A stretch of DNA of 64,000 nucleotides from Allomuricauda sp. Its GTDB lineage: Bacteria > Bacteroidota > Bacteroidia > Flavobacteriales > Flavobacteriaceae. Of this stretch, positions 54,722 to 62,405 are shown piece after piece. The stretch's first letter is position 1, and the number at the start of each line of letters is the position of its first letter. The notes beneath the pieces are model-generated. The model was given only the letters and a program-made list of their open reading frames with translations, did not search any database and was not told where the DNA came from. The stretch covers positions 1-64,000 of the forward strand of contig NZ_PABT01000049.1 of NCBI RefSeq assembly GCF_002699205.1, read 5' to 3'. Made by a program: the position numbers and the translations under genes.

Positions 54722-55660
54722 ATGAAAGGTCCACTATTTTATTCCAAGATTTTATTGTTCGGGGAGTACGGCATTATTAAAGACTCCAAGGGACTTTCGA
54801 TACCTTACAATTTTTTCAAAGGGGCACTCAAAAGGGATAAGAACGATTCCGAAATGGCCCAAGAATCCAATAAGAGTTTAAAGGCTTTTGCCGAATATCT
54901 AAAAGAGCTAGAGCATAAGGAAGATGGCTTGGTTTCTTTTGATATTGAAGCTTTGGAAAAAGATGTGGCCGATGGAATGTATTTTGATAGCTCCATTCCC
55001 CAAGGCTATGGTATTGGTAGTAGTGGCGCTTTGGTAGCCGCTATTTACGATCGATATGCCACGGACAAAATCACGGTTTTGGAAAACTTGACCCGTGAAA
55101 AATTGCTTCAATTGAAGGATATTTTCGGGAAGATGGAATCTTTTTTCCACGGTAAATCATCTGGGTTGGACCCCTTGAACAGTTACTTGAGCCTGCCTAT
55201 CCTGATCAATTCCAAGGATAATATCGAATCCACCAGTATTCCTTCACAAAACACTGAAGGAAAGGGAGCGGTATTTCTATTGGATAGCGGTATGACGGGT
55301 GAAACGGCACCCATGGTACAGTTGTTTATGGAGAACATGAAGCAGGAAGGTTTCCGTAACATGATCAAGGACCAGTTTGTGAAACATACCGATGCTTGTG
55401 TTGAAGATTTCTTGAACGGAAATATAAAATCGTTGTTCGGGAACTTGAAACAACTTTCGCACGTAGTGTTCGACCATTTTAAACCTATGATTCCATCCAA
55501 GTTCCACAAACTTTGGCAAAAGGGAATCGAGACCAACGATTACTACCTAAAACTTTGCGGTTCCGGTGGTGGTGGTTATATTTTGGGCTTTACCCAAGAC
55601 TTGGAAAAGGCGAAAAAAGCACTCAAGGGGCATACATTGGAAGTAGTGTACAACTTCTAA
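54722..55660 (+). CDS. Mevalonate kinase-type GHMP kinase
   Basis: GHMP kinase of 312 residues: N-terminal SKILLFGEYGIIKDSKGLSI, ATP loop IPQGYGIGSSGALVAAIYDRY, FFHGKSSGLDPLNSYLS, and the C-terminal KLCGSGGGGYILGF. The pattern fits mevalonate kinase, which phosphorylates mevalonate using ATP. Its position between mvaD and a prenyltransferase supports this. Phosphomevalonate kinase activity cannot be excluded by eye. Confidence 0.88.
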   Translation: MKGPLFYSKILLFGEYGIIKDSKGLSIPYNFFKGALKRDKNDSEMAQESNKSLKAFAEYLKELEHKEDGLVSFDIEALEKDVADGMYFDSSIPQGYGIGSSGALVAAIYDRYATDKITVLENLTREKLLQLKDIFGKMESFFHGKSSGLDPLNSYLSLPILINSKDNIESTSIPSQNTEGKGAVFLLDSGMTGETAPMVQLFMENMKQEGFRNMIKDQFVKHTDACVEDFLNGNIKSLFGNLKQLSHVVFDHFKPMIPSKFHKLWQKGIETNDYYLKLCGSGGGGYILGFTQDLEKAKKALKGHTLEVVYNF

Positions 55661-55670
55661 AAGCAAATCC

Positions 55671-56576
55671 ATGCTTAGTAGAAAAAACAAACTCTTGCTA
55701 TTTAAGCTATTGAGTCTGTTTTCTGTGGTTCGGGGGTACAACATCCTTGTGATTACCTTGGCCCAATACTTGGCATCCATTTATATTTTATCGCCGAATA
55801 CTCCATTGCGCGAGGTAGTGTTGGATTTGAATTTGTTTCTTATTGTTACCGCTTCGGCACTTACGATCGCAAGTGGCTACATCATCAATAATTTTTATGA
55901 TGCCGAAAAGGACCTTATCAATAAACCCACCAAAAGTATGTTGGACCGTTTGGTGAGCCAGCGATTTAAACTCACTACGTATTTTATACTCAATTTTCTG
56001 ACGGTTTTTGCTGCCAGTTATATTTCGTTTAGGGCGGTGCTGTTTTTCTCGGCCTATATTTTTGGTATCTGGCTATATTCCCATAAACTCAAGCGTATAC
56101 CTTTTTTGGGCAATTTGGTGTCTGCCACTTTGGCCATAACCCCGTTTTTTGTGGTGTTTGTGTATTACCGGAACTTCCAAACGGTAATCTTTGTCCACGC
56201 CATTTTTCTGTTTTTATTGATTTTGGCCCGCGAAATGGTCAAGGATTTGGAAAACATGGCTGGTGATCTGGCCCAGAATTATAGGACGATTCCCATTATC
56301 TACGGCCCAAAGGTTTCAAAGACCATAATTTCCCTATTGGTCGTTTTGACTTTGATTCCCGCCCTTTTGCTGATCAAAACTTTTGATATCGGCTATATGT
56401 ACCTGTATTTTATGGGCTGCATTGTCCTTTTGGTGTTGTTCCTGGTCCTATTGTGGAAGGCAGATGGCAAAAAACACTATGTTTGGCTGCACAACATCAT
56501 CAAATTTATTATTGTAGCTGGCGTTTTCAGTATCCTATTAATCGATGTGGATGTGGTATTGAACCGGATTTTGTAA
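55671..56576 (+). CDS. UbiA-family prenyltransferase (GGGP prenyltransferase-like)
   Basis: Membrane prenyltransferase of 301 residues with about eight helices. The first Asp-rich motif is NNFYDAEKDLINKPTKSM and the second lies at REMVKDLENMAGDLAQNYRT, where Mg-diphosphate binds. Flavobacterial relatives are commonly called geranylgeranylglycerol-phosphate geranylgeranyltransferase, but its true acceptor (menaquinone head, glycerol phosphate or other) is unresolved. It sits 10 nt after the mevalonate kinase, so product use of the isoprenoid pathway is likely. Confidence 0.85.
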   Translation: MLSRKNKLLLFKLLSLFSVVRGYNILVITLAQYLASIYILSPNTPLREVVLDLNLFLIVTASALTIASGYIINNFYDAEKDLINKPTKSMLDRLVSQRFKLTTYFILNFLTVFAASYISFRAVLFFSAYIFGIWLYSHKLKRIPFLGNLVSATLAITPFFVVFVYYRNFQTVIFVHAIFLFLLILAREMVKDLENMAGDLAQNYRTIPIIYGPKVSKTIISLLVVLTLIPALLLIKTFDIGYMYLYFMGCIVLLVLFLVLLWKADGKKHYVWLHNIIKFIIVAGVFSILLIDVDVVLNRIL

Positions 56577-56613
56577 TTCTTTGTTCTTTAGGTTTTTTGG
56601 AACTTAAAAAGAG

Positions 56614-56621
56614 TACATTTG
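56614..56621 (+). promoter_or_regulatory. Putative -7 element for the pseudouridine synthase gene
   Basis: TACATTTG matches TAnnTTTG and lies 17 bp upstream of the ATG at 56639. No -33 at standard spacing is clear. Confidence 0.4.
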
Positions 56622-56638
56622 CAAAAAAAATACGACTG

Positions 56639-57481
56639 ATGACGAAATCAGACAGCAATAGAGGTAAAAGGCCTTCTAAAAGCTTTCAGAGAGGCAATAA
56701 CAAAAAACCGTTTGGTAAAAATTTTTCCCCAAAGCCTAAGCAAAACACTCCCCAGAAAAAATCCAATCCCGATGAAATTCGGCTGAACCGCTATATTGCC
56801 AATGCGGGAATCTGTTCCCGAAGGGAAGCCGATACCTACATTGCTGCTGGGAATGTTACCGTAAATGGAAAGACGGTTACCGAAATGGGCTTTAAGGTCA
56901 AACGTTCTGATGATGTCCGTTTTGATGGAAAACGTCTCAGCCTGGAAAAGAAGGAATACATCCTACTGAACAAGCCGAAGAATTTTATCACGACCACGAG
57001 TGATGAAAAGGGACGTCGTACCGTTATGGAGCTTATTTCCAGTGCGTCAAACAATCGTTTGTTGCCCGTGGGCCGATTGGATAGGAATACGACAGGACTG
57101 TTGCTCTTCACCAACGATGGTGAACTTACCAAAAAACTGACGCACCCCAAACACAATGTGCGCAAAATTTATCATGTACACTTGGATAAAAATTTATCCT
57201 TGGCCGATCTTCATAAAATAGGTGAAGGGTTGGAATTGGAAGATGGCCCCATTGCCGTGGATAGCATTAGTTACATACAAGGTGCGCCAAAGCGGGAAAT
57301 AGGAGTGGAGATCCATAGTGGCCGTAACCGTATAGTGCGTCGCATTTTTGAACATTTGGGCTACACGGTTACCAAGCTGGACCGTGTTGTTTTTGCGGGA
57401 CTTACCAAAAAAGATTTACCACGGGGTCATTGGAGACATTTGACAGAGCAAGAGGTGATCAATTTGAAGAATATAAAATAG
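56639..57481 (+). CDS. RluB/RsuA-family pseudouridine synthase
   Basis: Protein of 280 residues from the ATG at 56639. A basic, low-complexity N-terminus (about 1-45) precedes an S4 RNA-binding domain (IRLNRYIANAGICSRREADTYIAAGNV). The catalytic domain carries GRLDRNTTGLLLFTNDG with the reactive Asp. Members convert specific uridines in 23S or 16S rRNA to pseudouridine. RluB versus related enzymes cannot be fixed by eye. Confidence 0.92.
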   Translation: MTKSDSNRGKRPSKSFQRGNNKKPFGKNFSPKPKQNTPQKKSNPDEIRLNRYIANAGICSRREADTYIAAGNVTVNGKTVTEMGFKVKRSDDVRFDGKRLSLEKKEYILLNKPKNFITTTSDEKGRRTVMELISSASNNRLLPVGRLDRNTTGLLLFTNDGELTKKLTHPKHNVRKIYHVHLDKNLSLADLHKIGEGLELEDGPIAVDSISYIQGAPKREIGVEIHSGRNRIVRRIFEHLGYTVTKLDRVVFAGLTKKDLPRGHWRHLTEQEVINLKNIK

Positions 57482-57512
57482 TTGTTTTTCCTGAGGATAC
57501 TTTTTTAAGGTG

Positions 57513-57522
57513 CACTTATCGG
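57513..57522 (+). repeat. Left arm of inverted repeat flanking an HExxH gene
   Basis: CACTTATCGG here is the exact reverse complement of CCGATAAGTG at 58420-58429. The two arms enclose the gene at 57716-58363 and both adjoining non-coding stretches. Another pair, ACTAACTT near 57554-57561 and AAGTTAGT at 58430-58437, also flanks the gene. Confidence 0.5.
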
Positions 57523-57619
57523 TTTGTGTATGAAATGTAGCGTATAAAAAGACACTAACTTTTCGGATTTGCACAGAGCCGAATTTTTATATTTTGTTTC
57601 TAACTTATCATTTTTAAAA

Positions 57620-57638
57620 GCCAAATTAAAAATTTGGC
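57620..57638. terminator. Hairpin downstream of the HExxH gene
   Basis: GCCAAATT-AAA-AATTTGGC is a perfect 8-bp stem with a 3-nt loop, 78 nt beyond the stop of the HExxH gene. It may end minus-strand transcription or be part of a cassette boundary. AT-rich flanks make termination plausible but there is no long T-run. Confidence 0.4.
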
Positions 57639-57715
57639 GGTCTTTGCAAATAAACACAAGCCTTACGGTCTAGCACTTATTAGCTATGTTTTATACACCG
57701 TGTTAGCTGCTGGCT

Positions 57716-58363
57716 TTATATTATCCCCATTGATTTTGAATATAAAATTAATCCTAATCTGGACTTTGAATTTTCCAAACAATTTTTAACTTTTAGGATG
57801 AATTCTTTTTCAACCTCCTTTTTCAAGTTTAGCTTTTCAAGTTCAAATTTCTCAATGTAAAGAATCTGAATAAAATGTGCCTCCAGTTCCGCTCTTTGAC
57901 TTACGTATTCTTTATAATTTGTTTCATCAAAATCTATGTAATTTTTATCTAATTCTACTGTGTTGTGCTGTAAAAAGTGAACGATTTCGTGAATTATCGG
58001 ATGTTTTAAAGCTAATAGCCTTTTTGGTATTCTAACTTTATAATCGTCATAAGCTGCTGATTTAAAACCTGGAATGGTATAAACCTTATTAGCTCTAATA
58101 TCACTGCGTCCATTTTTTTTTATAATTATGTCAAAGAGCTTTGGACCTCCATAAGAGTTTCCATTAGTATAGAAGTCGTCATAGTTGAAACCTGACCAAC
58201 CTTTCCAAGTGTCCCTAATTTCAATCTTTGATTCCATCATTAGGCTTTCTACTATATTCAGGAACTCAATTTTTTTAGATTCATTCATAAAGGTTTCAAG
58301 GTTATTTTGGGTAAAACCTAGTAATGTGAAAAATAAAGATATTAAGAATGCGGTGTATTTCAT
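57716..58363 (-). CDS. Secreted HExxH protein, probable zinc metallopeptidase
   Basis: Protein of 215 residues with a signal peptide (MKYTAFLISLFFTLLGFTQ). The motif HEIVH (H125, E126, H129) lies in HPIIHEIVHFLQHN, and a downstream acidic cluster (RAELEAHF, E159 or E161) could supply the third zinc ligand, as in gluzincins. The motif context fits a small exported zinc peptidase, but no established family is recognised. Its codon use is AT-rich compared with both neighbours, and it is bounded by short inverted repeats, so horizontal acquisition is plausible. HExxH can occur by chance; the surrounding pattern makes that less likely. Confidence 0.65.
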   Translation of the reverse strand: MKYTAFLISLFFTLLGFTQNNLETFMNESKKIEFLNIVESLMMESKIEIRDTWKGWSGFNYDDFYTNGNSYGGPKLFDIIIKKNGRSDIRANKVYTIPGFKSAAYDDYKVRIPKRLLALKHPIIHEIVHFLQHNTVELDKNYIDFDETNYKEYVSQRAELEAHFIQILYIEKFELEKLNLKKEVEKEFILKVKNCLENSKSRLGLILYSKSMGII

Positions 58364-58419
58364 TTTTCAGCTTGCAGTTAACGTTAAAAGATATGAATCG
58401 TTTTAATGATTTATATCGA

Positions 58420-58429
58420 CCGATAAGTG
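58420..58429 (-). repeat. Right arm of inverted repeat flanking an HExxH gene
   Basis: CCGATAAGTG is the reverse complement of the left arm at 57513-57522. AAGTTAGT follows immediately (58430-58437). Confidence 0.5.
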
Positions 58430-58565
58430 AAGTTAGTTTTTTTCTGGTTAAAATTCCAAAGCTGACCAATCAATTCCCTTTTTGGATTGACGGAAGTTAT
58501 CCTGATAAGCTCGGTTAAATCACGGTTAAACCAATACGTGAATTTGAGTATTAAGGTGTTTTCAG

Positions 58566-58829
58566 TTAAACATTGTTTTTTTGGTACCTCCTTTTTTCTT
58601 TTCGTGATTTATAAATCGTCAGAGTCGCAATGATACTCCAAAGAAGGTTGGTCACAAATGGAGGAATCGCATTGTAGTAATAACAGTTCAATGCTATGAA
58701 CAATCCCCCCAAAAGGTTCATATACTTGCCCAGTTCCAAATGTTTTTTGTTTTCAATAAGTGTAAGGGCATAGGCTAGAATTATCAATCCTGACCCGGAC
58801 CAACCCAATATGTCGAACATTATTTTCAT
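58566..58829 (-). CDS. Small membrane protein, CBU_0592-like
   Basis: Protein of 87 residues with about three hydrophobic helices (WSGSGLIILAYALTLIE; NLLGGLFIALNCYYYN; TNLLWSIIATLTIYKS) and a basic C-terminus. The pattern resembles small CBU_0592-type membrane proteins of unknown role. A second ATG at codon 4 is an alternative start. It lies 53 nt downstream of the ArsR-type regulator, and the gap contains an operator-like site matching the one in front of that regulator. Confidence 0.68.
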   Translation of the reverse strand: MKIMFDILGWSGSGLIILAYALTLIENKKHLELGKYMNLLGGLFIALNCYYYNAIPPFVTNLLWSIIATLTIYKSRKEKRRYQKNNV

Positions 58830-58837
58830 AATTTGTT

Positions 58838-58857
58838 ATATTGCGAATTGTAGATAT
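58838..58857 (-). promoter_or_regulatory. Operator-like site 2 (small membrane protein gene)
   Basis: Read on the minus strand this is ATATCTACAATTCGCAATAT, matching 16 of 20 positions of the site at 59195-59214. It ends 8 bp before the start codon of the small membrane protein. Confidence 0.5.
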
Positions 58858-58882
58858 ATAAGGTTAATTTTTTTTTTTCTTT

Positions 58883-59185
58883 TCAGCGGATAAAGTCAAT
58901 ATATTCTTTAATTATTTTTTCATTTCTTTTTAGATAGGACCATTTGCCGTGCCTTGTTGAAATTAAAAGACCACATTTTTCCATGTTGGTCAAATAGGTT
59001 GAAATGGTGGATTGGGAAAGGCCCGATTTTTCTTGAATATAGGTGACACAAACACCATCATTGAAATGTTTTAATGTTTCGTGCGGCGGAAAGTTTTTTT
59101 CCGGTTCTTTCAACCATTCCATTATCTGGACCCTAGTTTGGTTGGACAAACATTTTCCTATTTCCGTTGCTGTTTTCAAATCCAT
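58883..59185 (-). CDS. ArsR-type HTH regulator
   Basis: Protein of 100 residues. The winged-helix motif is LSNQTRVQIMEWLK (15-28) followed by the recognition helix GLSQSTISTYLTNMEKCGLLISTRHGKW. No metal-binding Cys cluster (such as CxC) is obvious, so the signal is unlikely to be a classical thiophilic metal. The gene has a strong palindrome 9 nt upstream of its start, and a related site precedes the next gene, consistent with autorepression and control of the small membrane protein. Confidence 0.82.
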   Translation of the reverse strand: MDLKTATEIGKCLSNQTRVQIMEWLKEPEKNFPPHETLKHFNDGVCVTYIQEKSGLSQSTISTYLTNMEKCGLLISTRHGKWSYLKRNEKIIKEYIDFIR

Positions 59186-59194
59186 ACCACAAAC

Positions 59195-59214
59195 ATATCT
59201 ATAATTACCGATAT
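59195..59214. promoter_or_regulatory. Operator-like palindrome 1 (ArsR-type gene)
   Basis: ATATCTATAATTACCGATAT matches its own reverse complement at 16 of 20 positions (ATATC, TAATTA, GATAT). It lies 9 bp upstream of the ArsR-type start codon, the place for an autoregulatory operator. Confidence 0.6.
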
Positions 59215-59385
59215 ATAAAAATGAGATGGGAATTTTTTATGGAATCCGGTGCTTTTTAATCCTTGTTGCCTATCTAAAAGGTTTAATCCAGTTTTAAATG
59301 ATGGCCGCCGATAAATTGGGGTTCGAAAATAATCTGTTTAAATCAATGGTAAATGGACTTATGCCAATTTGGGTCGACAGAAGAT

Positions 59386-60981
59386 TTATAGCCTTCCCAT
59401 ATCCTCAAACAAAGTCCATTCGTTGGGATCCAAAACAATGGAATCGGGGCGGTTTTCACTTTCGATTTGGATGTCTTCGTTTTGTTTGCTCACCGTAATG
59501 GTTTCAATGGTCATTTTGCCATCTTTTACCACGCCGATTTCCAAAGGGAATTGGAATACATGGTGGTCTTGGAGCTGTTGAATTTTTAGGTTTATCGTTC
59601 CATTGCCATAATCCCAATCCCATTTGATTTGAGGATGCCCCTTTATAAACAACCATTGTTCGAAAAAGGATTCCAAATCCTGTCCCGATACCTCTTCCAT
59701 TACCTGTCGAAAATCATCGGTTAGCACATTGCTGTTTTGGTAAGCGGCATAATAGTTTCGGATGCCTTCCCAAAACACACCATCGCCCAATTTATGACGG
59801 AGCATATTCAATACCCATCCCCCTTTTTGGTAGGTATTGGTGCTCAAAACCTTCATGGGGTCTTTAATGGAGAGGTCCACAATCGGAGCAGGATTTTTTC
59901 TGTAATAATCAAAAATTTGTTTTTTGTCGATGGCCAGTTCTTCTTTTCTACGCTCATCCCCATACTCGCTCTCTAGGTAGAGGATACAAAAATAGGTGGC
60001 GAAGCCCTCGCTCAGCCACACATGGTTCCAACTTTTCTCCGTAGCAGAATTTCCGAACCATTGATGGGCAATCTCATGGGCGATCAATGGTTCAACCGTT
60101 TTGTTGCCCGTTACTGAATTTTCAAAATAAGCTATGGTACCCGCATTTTCCAGGCCTCCCCATTGTGTTTTGGCCTGCATATTGGCCAATTTGGCATAGG
60201 AATACGGACCGATATGGTCGATAAAATATTCGAGTACATTTCCGGCTATGGTATAATCACCAAACCCTTCCAAACGGTTTTGGGGATATACCCAGGCCGA
60301 AACTTCAATACCATCTATGTTGTCCACCAAGCGCGAAGCAAACTCGGTAACACCAATGGTCATCACTTTCGTGGCTACGGGAGCAGGTTCGTTATATATG
60401 GTGAGTTTATAGCCATTTTCGAGGTTGCTTTCCTCTATTTTTTTACCGGTAGCCACAACGTCGTAGTGGTCTGGGGCGGTAATTCGGAACTCCACGCTCG
60501 CTTTATCATACGGATGGTCCACAGATGGGAGCCAATGTCTTGCTAGATTGGGCCAGTTATCGCCAAAAAATGAACGCTTTCCAAACTTGGTGGTGTCGAT
60601 GACCAAGCCTCGTTCTGGAATTCCTTTATATCTTATGGTAAACGTTTGTGATCCTTGGTCCGTAATTTTTGGTACAATATTGATTTTGTTATTGGCAAAG
60701 GTGTAGTTGGCCTTACTGTCGTTCTCCAGTACCTCGGTAACCTCCATACCAAATTTTCCCGCTTTTTGAATCAGGTCAAGGGAAAAAGGAACCACATTTT
60801 CCTTAAAAAGTATGGTTACTTGGGTTTCCCCTTTGATTTCGTTGGAGGCATCATTTAAGTGAAGATCAAAAACATAGTTCTGGATGTCGACCAATTCATT
60901 TTTTTGATAAATATCCTGCGCAAACGAAAAATTGGTAAGAGTACCGAATAGAAAGAAACTGAGTAAAATTCTGACTGACAT
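59386..60981 (-). CDS. M1-family metallopeptidase, exported
   Basis: Aminopeptidase-type protein of 531 residues from the ATG at 60981, chosen because it begins a proper signal peptide (MSVRILLSFFLFGTLTNFSFAQ). The M1 motifs are present: the exopeptidase loop GGLENAGT, the zinc site HEIAH (H302, E303, H306) and E325 in WLSEGFATYF, 18 residues later as in the family. The protein is shorter than many aminopeptidase N enzymes and lacks the large C-terminal helical domain, so it is closer to the small M1-type enzymes. It probably removes N-terminal residues in the periplasm. Confidence 0.92.
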   Translation of the reverse strand: MSVRILLSFFLFGTLTNFSFAQDIYQKNELVDIQNYVFDLHLNDASNEIKGETQVTILFKENVVPFSLDLIQKAGKFGMEVTEVLENDSKANYTFANNKINIVPKITDQGSQTFTIRYKGIPERGLVIDTTKFGKRSFFGDNWPNLARHWLPSVDHPYDKASVEFRITAPDHYDVVATGKKIEESNLENGYKLTIYNEPAPVATKVMTIGVTEFASRLVDNIDGIEVSAWVYPQNRLEGFGDYTIAGNVLEYFIDHIGPYSYAKLANMQAKTQWGGLENAGTIAYFENSVTGNKTVEPLIAHEIAHQWFGNSATEKSWNHVWLSEGFATYFCILYLESEYGDERRKEELAIDKKQIFDYYRKNPAPIVDLSIKDPMKVLSTNTYQKGGWVLNMLRHKLGDGVFWEGIRNYYAAYQNSNVLTDDFRQVMEEVSGQDLESFFEQWLFIKGHPQIKWDWDYGNGTINLKIQQLQDHHVFQFPLEIGVVKDGKMTIETITVSKQNEDIQIESENRPDSIVLDPNEWTLFEDMGRL

Positions 60982-61133
60982 ACATATGATTTGAAAGCCA
61001 ATCGGCTTAAATTCCAACCCAATTTATCTATTTTAGGTCAAAACCTTTCCCCAATTCCCACATTTATTTTATGCAAACATAGCTTCCCCCGCTTAGGGTC
61101 ACAGGGGAATAAATATGTTTGGCAATTCATGTG

Positions 61134-61616
61134 TTAAATCTGTTTGTCTTCTTGGTCGTCGGACTTAGGAGCGTATCGTTCCAAAAATCTCTTGTGCATA
61201 TCCTCCATTCGCTTATGTATCTTGTCCAAATCCATAAAATCTTTGCCTAACGGGCTTTCAAAAAAATCATCTTCAAAAAAATGTTTTGTAAATAGCGAGT
61301 CCTCCTCGAAAGGATTTCTGAATCCATCTTGACCGAAATATGAAAAACTTCTGGAAAACCTTGACCTAAAGGATTCAAACAAACTATCTCGGTCCATGTG
61401 GGCAAAATCATCGGCATTTTGCGTAGATGACCAAGAGTAAATGGAATCGTAGCGTATCAAGTTTCCATTTTCATCAAATTCCCGGTTCACTTTCCAGCTA
61501 CCTTGGGGCTGCTCTTTCAGGGTTTGTTTTTGGTTGTCTTCCTTGGTCTTTTTTTCTTGGCCATTGCAACCAAAACATACCAATGAAATCAAAGAAAGTA
61601 GTACAATTTTTTTCAC
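61134..61616 (-). CDS. Acidic lipoprotein of unknown function
   Basis: Protein of 160 residues from a GTG at 61616, chosen because it opens a lipoprotein leader (MKKIVLLSLISLVCFGC). A TTG farther up is the alternative. After a charged linker the second half is rich in Phe, Asp and Glu (for example SRFSRSFSYFG, TKHFFEDDFF) and has a helical, charged C-terminus. I do not recognise the family. It lies between the M1 peptidase and hsp20-type genes on the same strand, downstream of a hairpin. Confidence 0.68.
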   Translation of the reverse strand: MKKIVLLSLISLVCFGCNGQEKKTKEDNQKQTLKEQPQGSWKVNREFDENGNLIRYDSIYSWSSTQNADDFAHMDRDSLFESFRSRFSRSFSYFGQDGFRNPFEEDSLFTKHFFEDDFFESPLGKDFMDLDKIHKRMEDMHKRFLERYAPKSDDQEDKQI

Positions 61617-61651
61617 TGGATCAAAATTTAGGTTAAACAACAAGTTTTAAT

Positions 61652-61697
61652 CTGTTGGGTAGGGAGAGACCAAAAATCGGCCTCTCCCGCCAAACAG
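61652..61697 (-). terminator. Stem-loop downstream of hsp20
   Basis: GGGAGAGACC (61662-61671) pairs with GGCCTCTCCC (61679-61688) with one mismatch, around a 7-nt loop. Weaker arms CTGTTGGG and CCAAACAG extend the stem. It begins 3 nt after the Hsp20 stop. The T-run expected of a strong intrinsic terminator is poor, so it may end or stabilise the transcript. Confidence 0.5.
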
Positions 61698-61699
61698 TA

Positions 61700-62176
61700 T
61701 CAGGCAATTTTAATGCTACGTGCAGGCTTTTGGATGGCCTCCTCGAGCTTTGGCAGGTGGATACTTAAAATACCTTCTTTATATTCTGCTTTAATTTTGT
61801 CCTCGTTCACCGTTTCGGGCAAGGAAAACGAGCGTTTGAATGAGGAATAGCCAAATTCTCTACGGATCAGATTATCCTCGTTAGCCTCGTTTTCTTCCTT
61901 GGACTCGGCACTGATGGATAGTACTTTATTGTCCAGATCGATGGTAAAGTCAGTTTTTTTTAGCCCAGGTACAGCCATTTCCACGTAATAAGAGTCTTTG
62001 GTCTCCCTAATGTTCACCTTGGGCAGAGTGATGCCCGTGTTGAAGTTTGAGGTAAAAACTGTCGGGAGCTCCCTGTTGAACAATTCATCAATCCATGAAG
62101 ACCACATGGGATAGGTCAAGCCATTCAAATTAGATTTTGTCGCACTTCCTTTTTTTGTTGCAACTAGATTACTCAT
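61700..62176 (-). CDS. Hsp20/alpha-crystallin small heat-shock protein
   Basis: Protein of 158 residues from the ATG at 62176; a TTG 24 nt upstream is less likely. The alpha-crystallin domain (about 55-145) shows LPKVNIRETKDSYYVEMAVPGLKKTDFTIDLDNKVLSI and the terminal block IKAEYKEGILSIHLPK, followed by the C-terminal A-x-x-I-x-I-type tail (ARSIKIA). Small Hsps hold unfolding proteins. It has a long leader of its own upstream. Confidence 0.95.
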   Translation of the reverse strand: MSNLVATKKGSATKSNLNGLTYPMWSSWIDELFNRELPTVFTSNFNTGITLPKVNIRETKDSYYVEMAVPGLKKTDFTIDLDNKVLSISAESKEENEANEDNLIRREFGYSSFKRSFSLPETVNEDKIKAEYKEGILSIHLPKLEEAIQKPARSIKIA

Positions 62177-62316
62177 AACTGCTAAATTTAAGTTAGACAA
62201 TAATTAATTCAAATGTTCACGGGATGACGTTCAAATTAAATGCCAATTGTAACAGCTATCGGCCCTTTTAACGATTTTTAATATTCTTTGTTTCAGAATG
62301 TTAAAAGATTTTTTGT

Positions 62317-62337
62317 AAAATGTCAAACTGACATTTT
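62317..62337. terminator. Hairpin between argH and hsp20
   Basis: AAAATGTCA-AAC-TGACATTTT is a 9-bp perfect stem with a 3-nt loop, about 70 nt downstream of the argH stop. On the plus strand it is followed by T residues; on the minus strand the tail is weaker. It could terminate argH transcripts or affect hsp20 expression. Confidence 0.45.
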
Positions 62338-62340
62338 TTT

Positions 62341-62350
62341 CCAAATTTGG
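62341..62350. repeat. 10-bp perfect palindrome
   Basis: CCAAATTTGG lies immediately beside the hairpin at 62317-62337 in the gap between argH and hsp20. Its role is unknown. Confidence 0.45.
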
Positions 62351-62405
62351 ATAGGGATCTTTAATCTGATTTTTTGTCAGTCGAAGGTGTTAAAGGCAAC
62401 AAATT

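Noticed and set aside
57482..59385. Phage remnant or insertion sequence
   Set aside because: No transposase, integrase or phage gene is visible; only short inverted repeats and base composition suggest mobility.
61018..61133. Possible hairpin near TCCCC...GGGGA after the M1 peptidase start region
   Set aside because: Stem of only a few bases with a poor loop, not enough to call a terminator.
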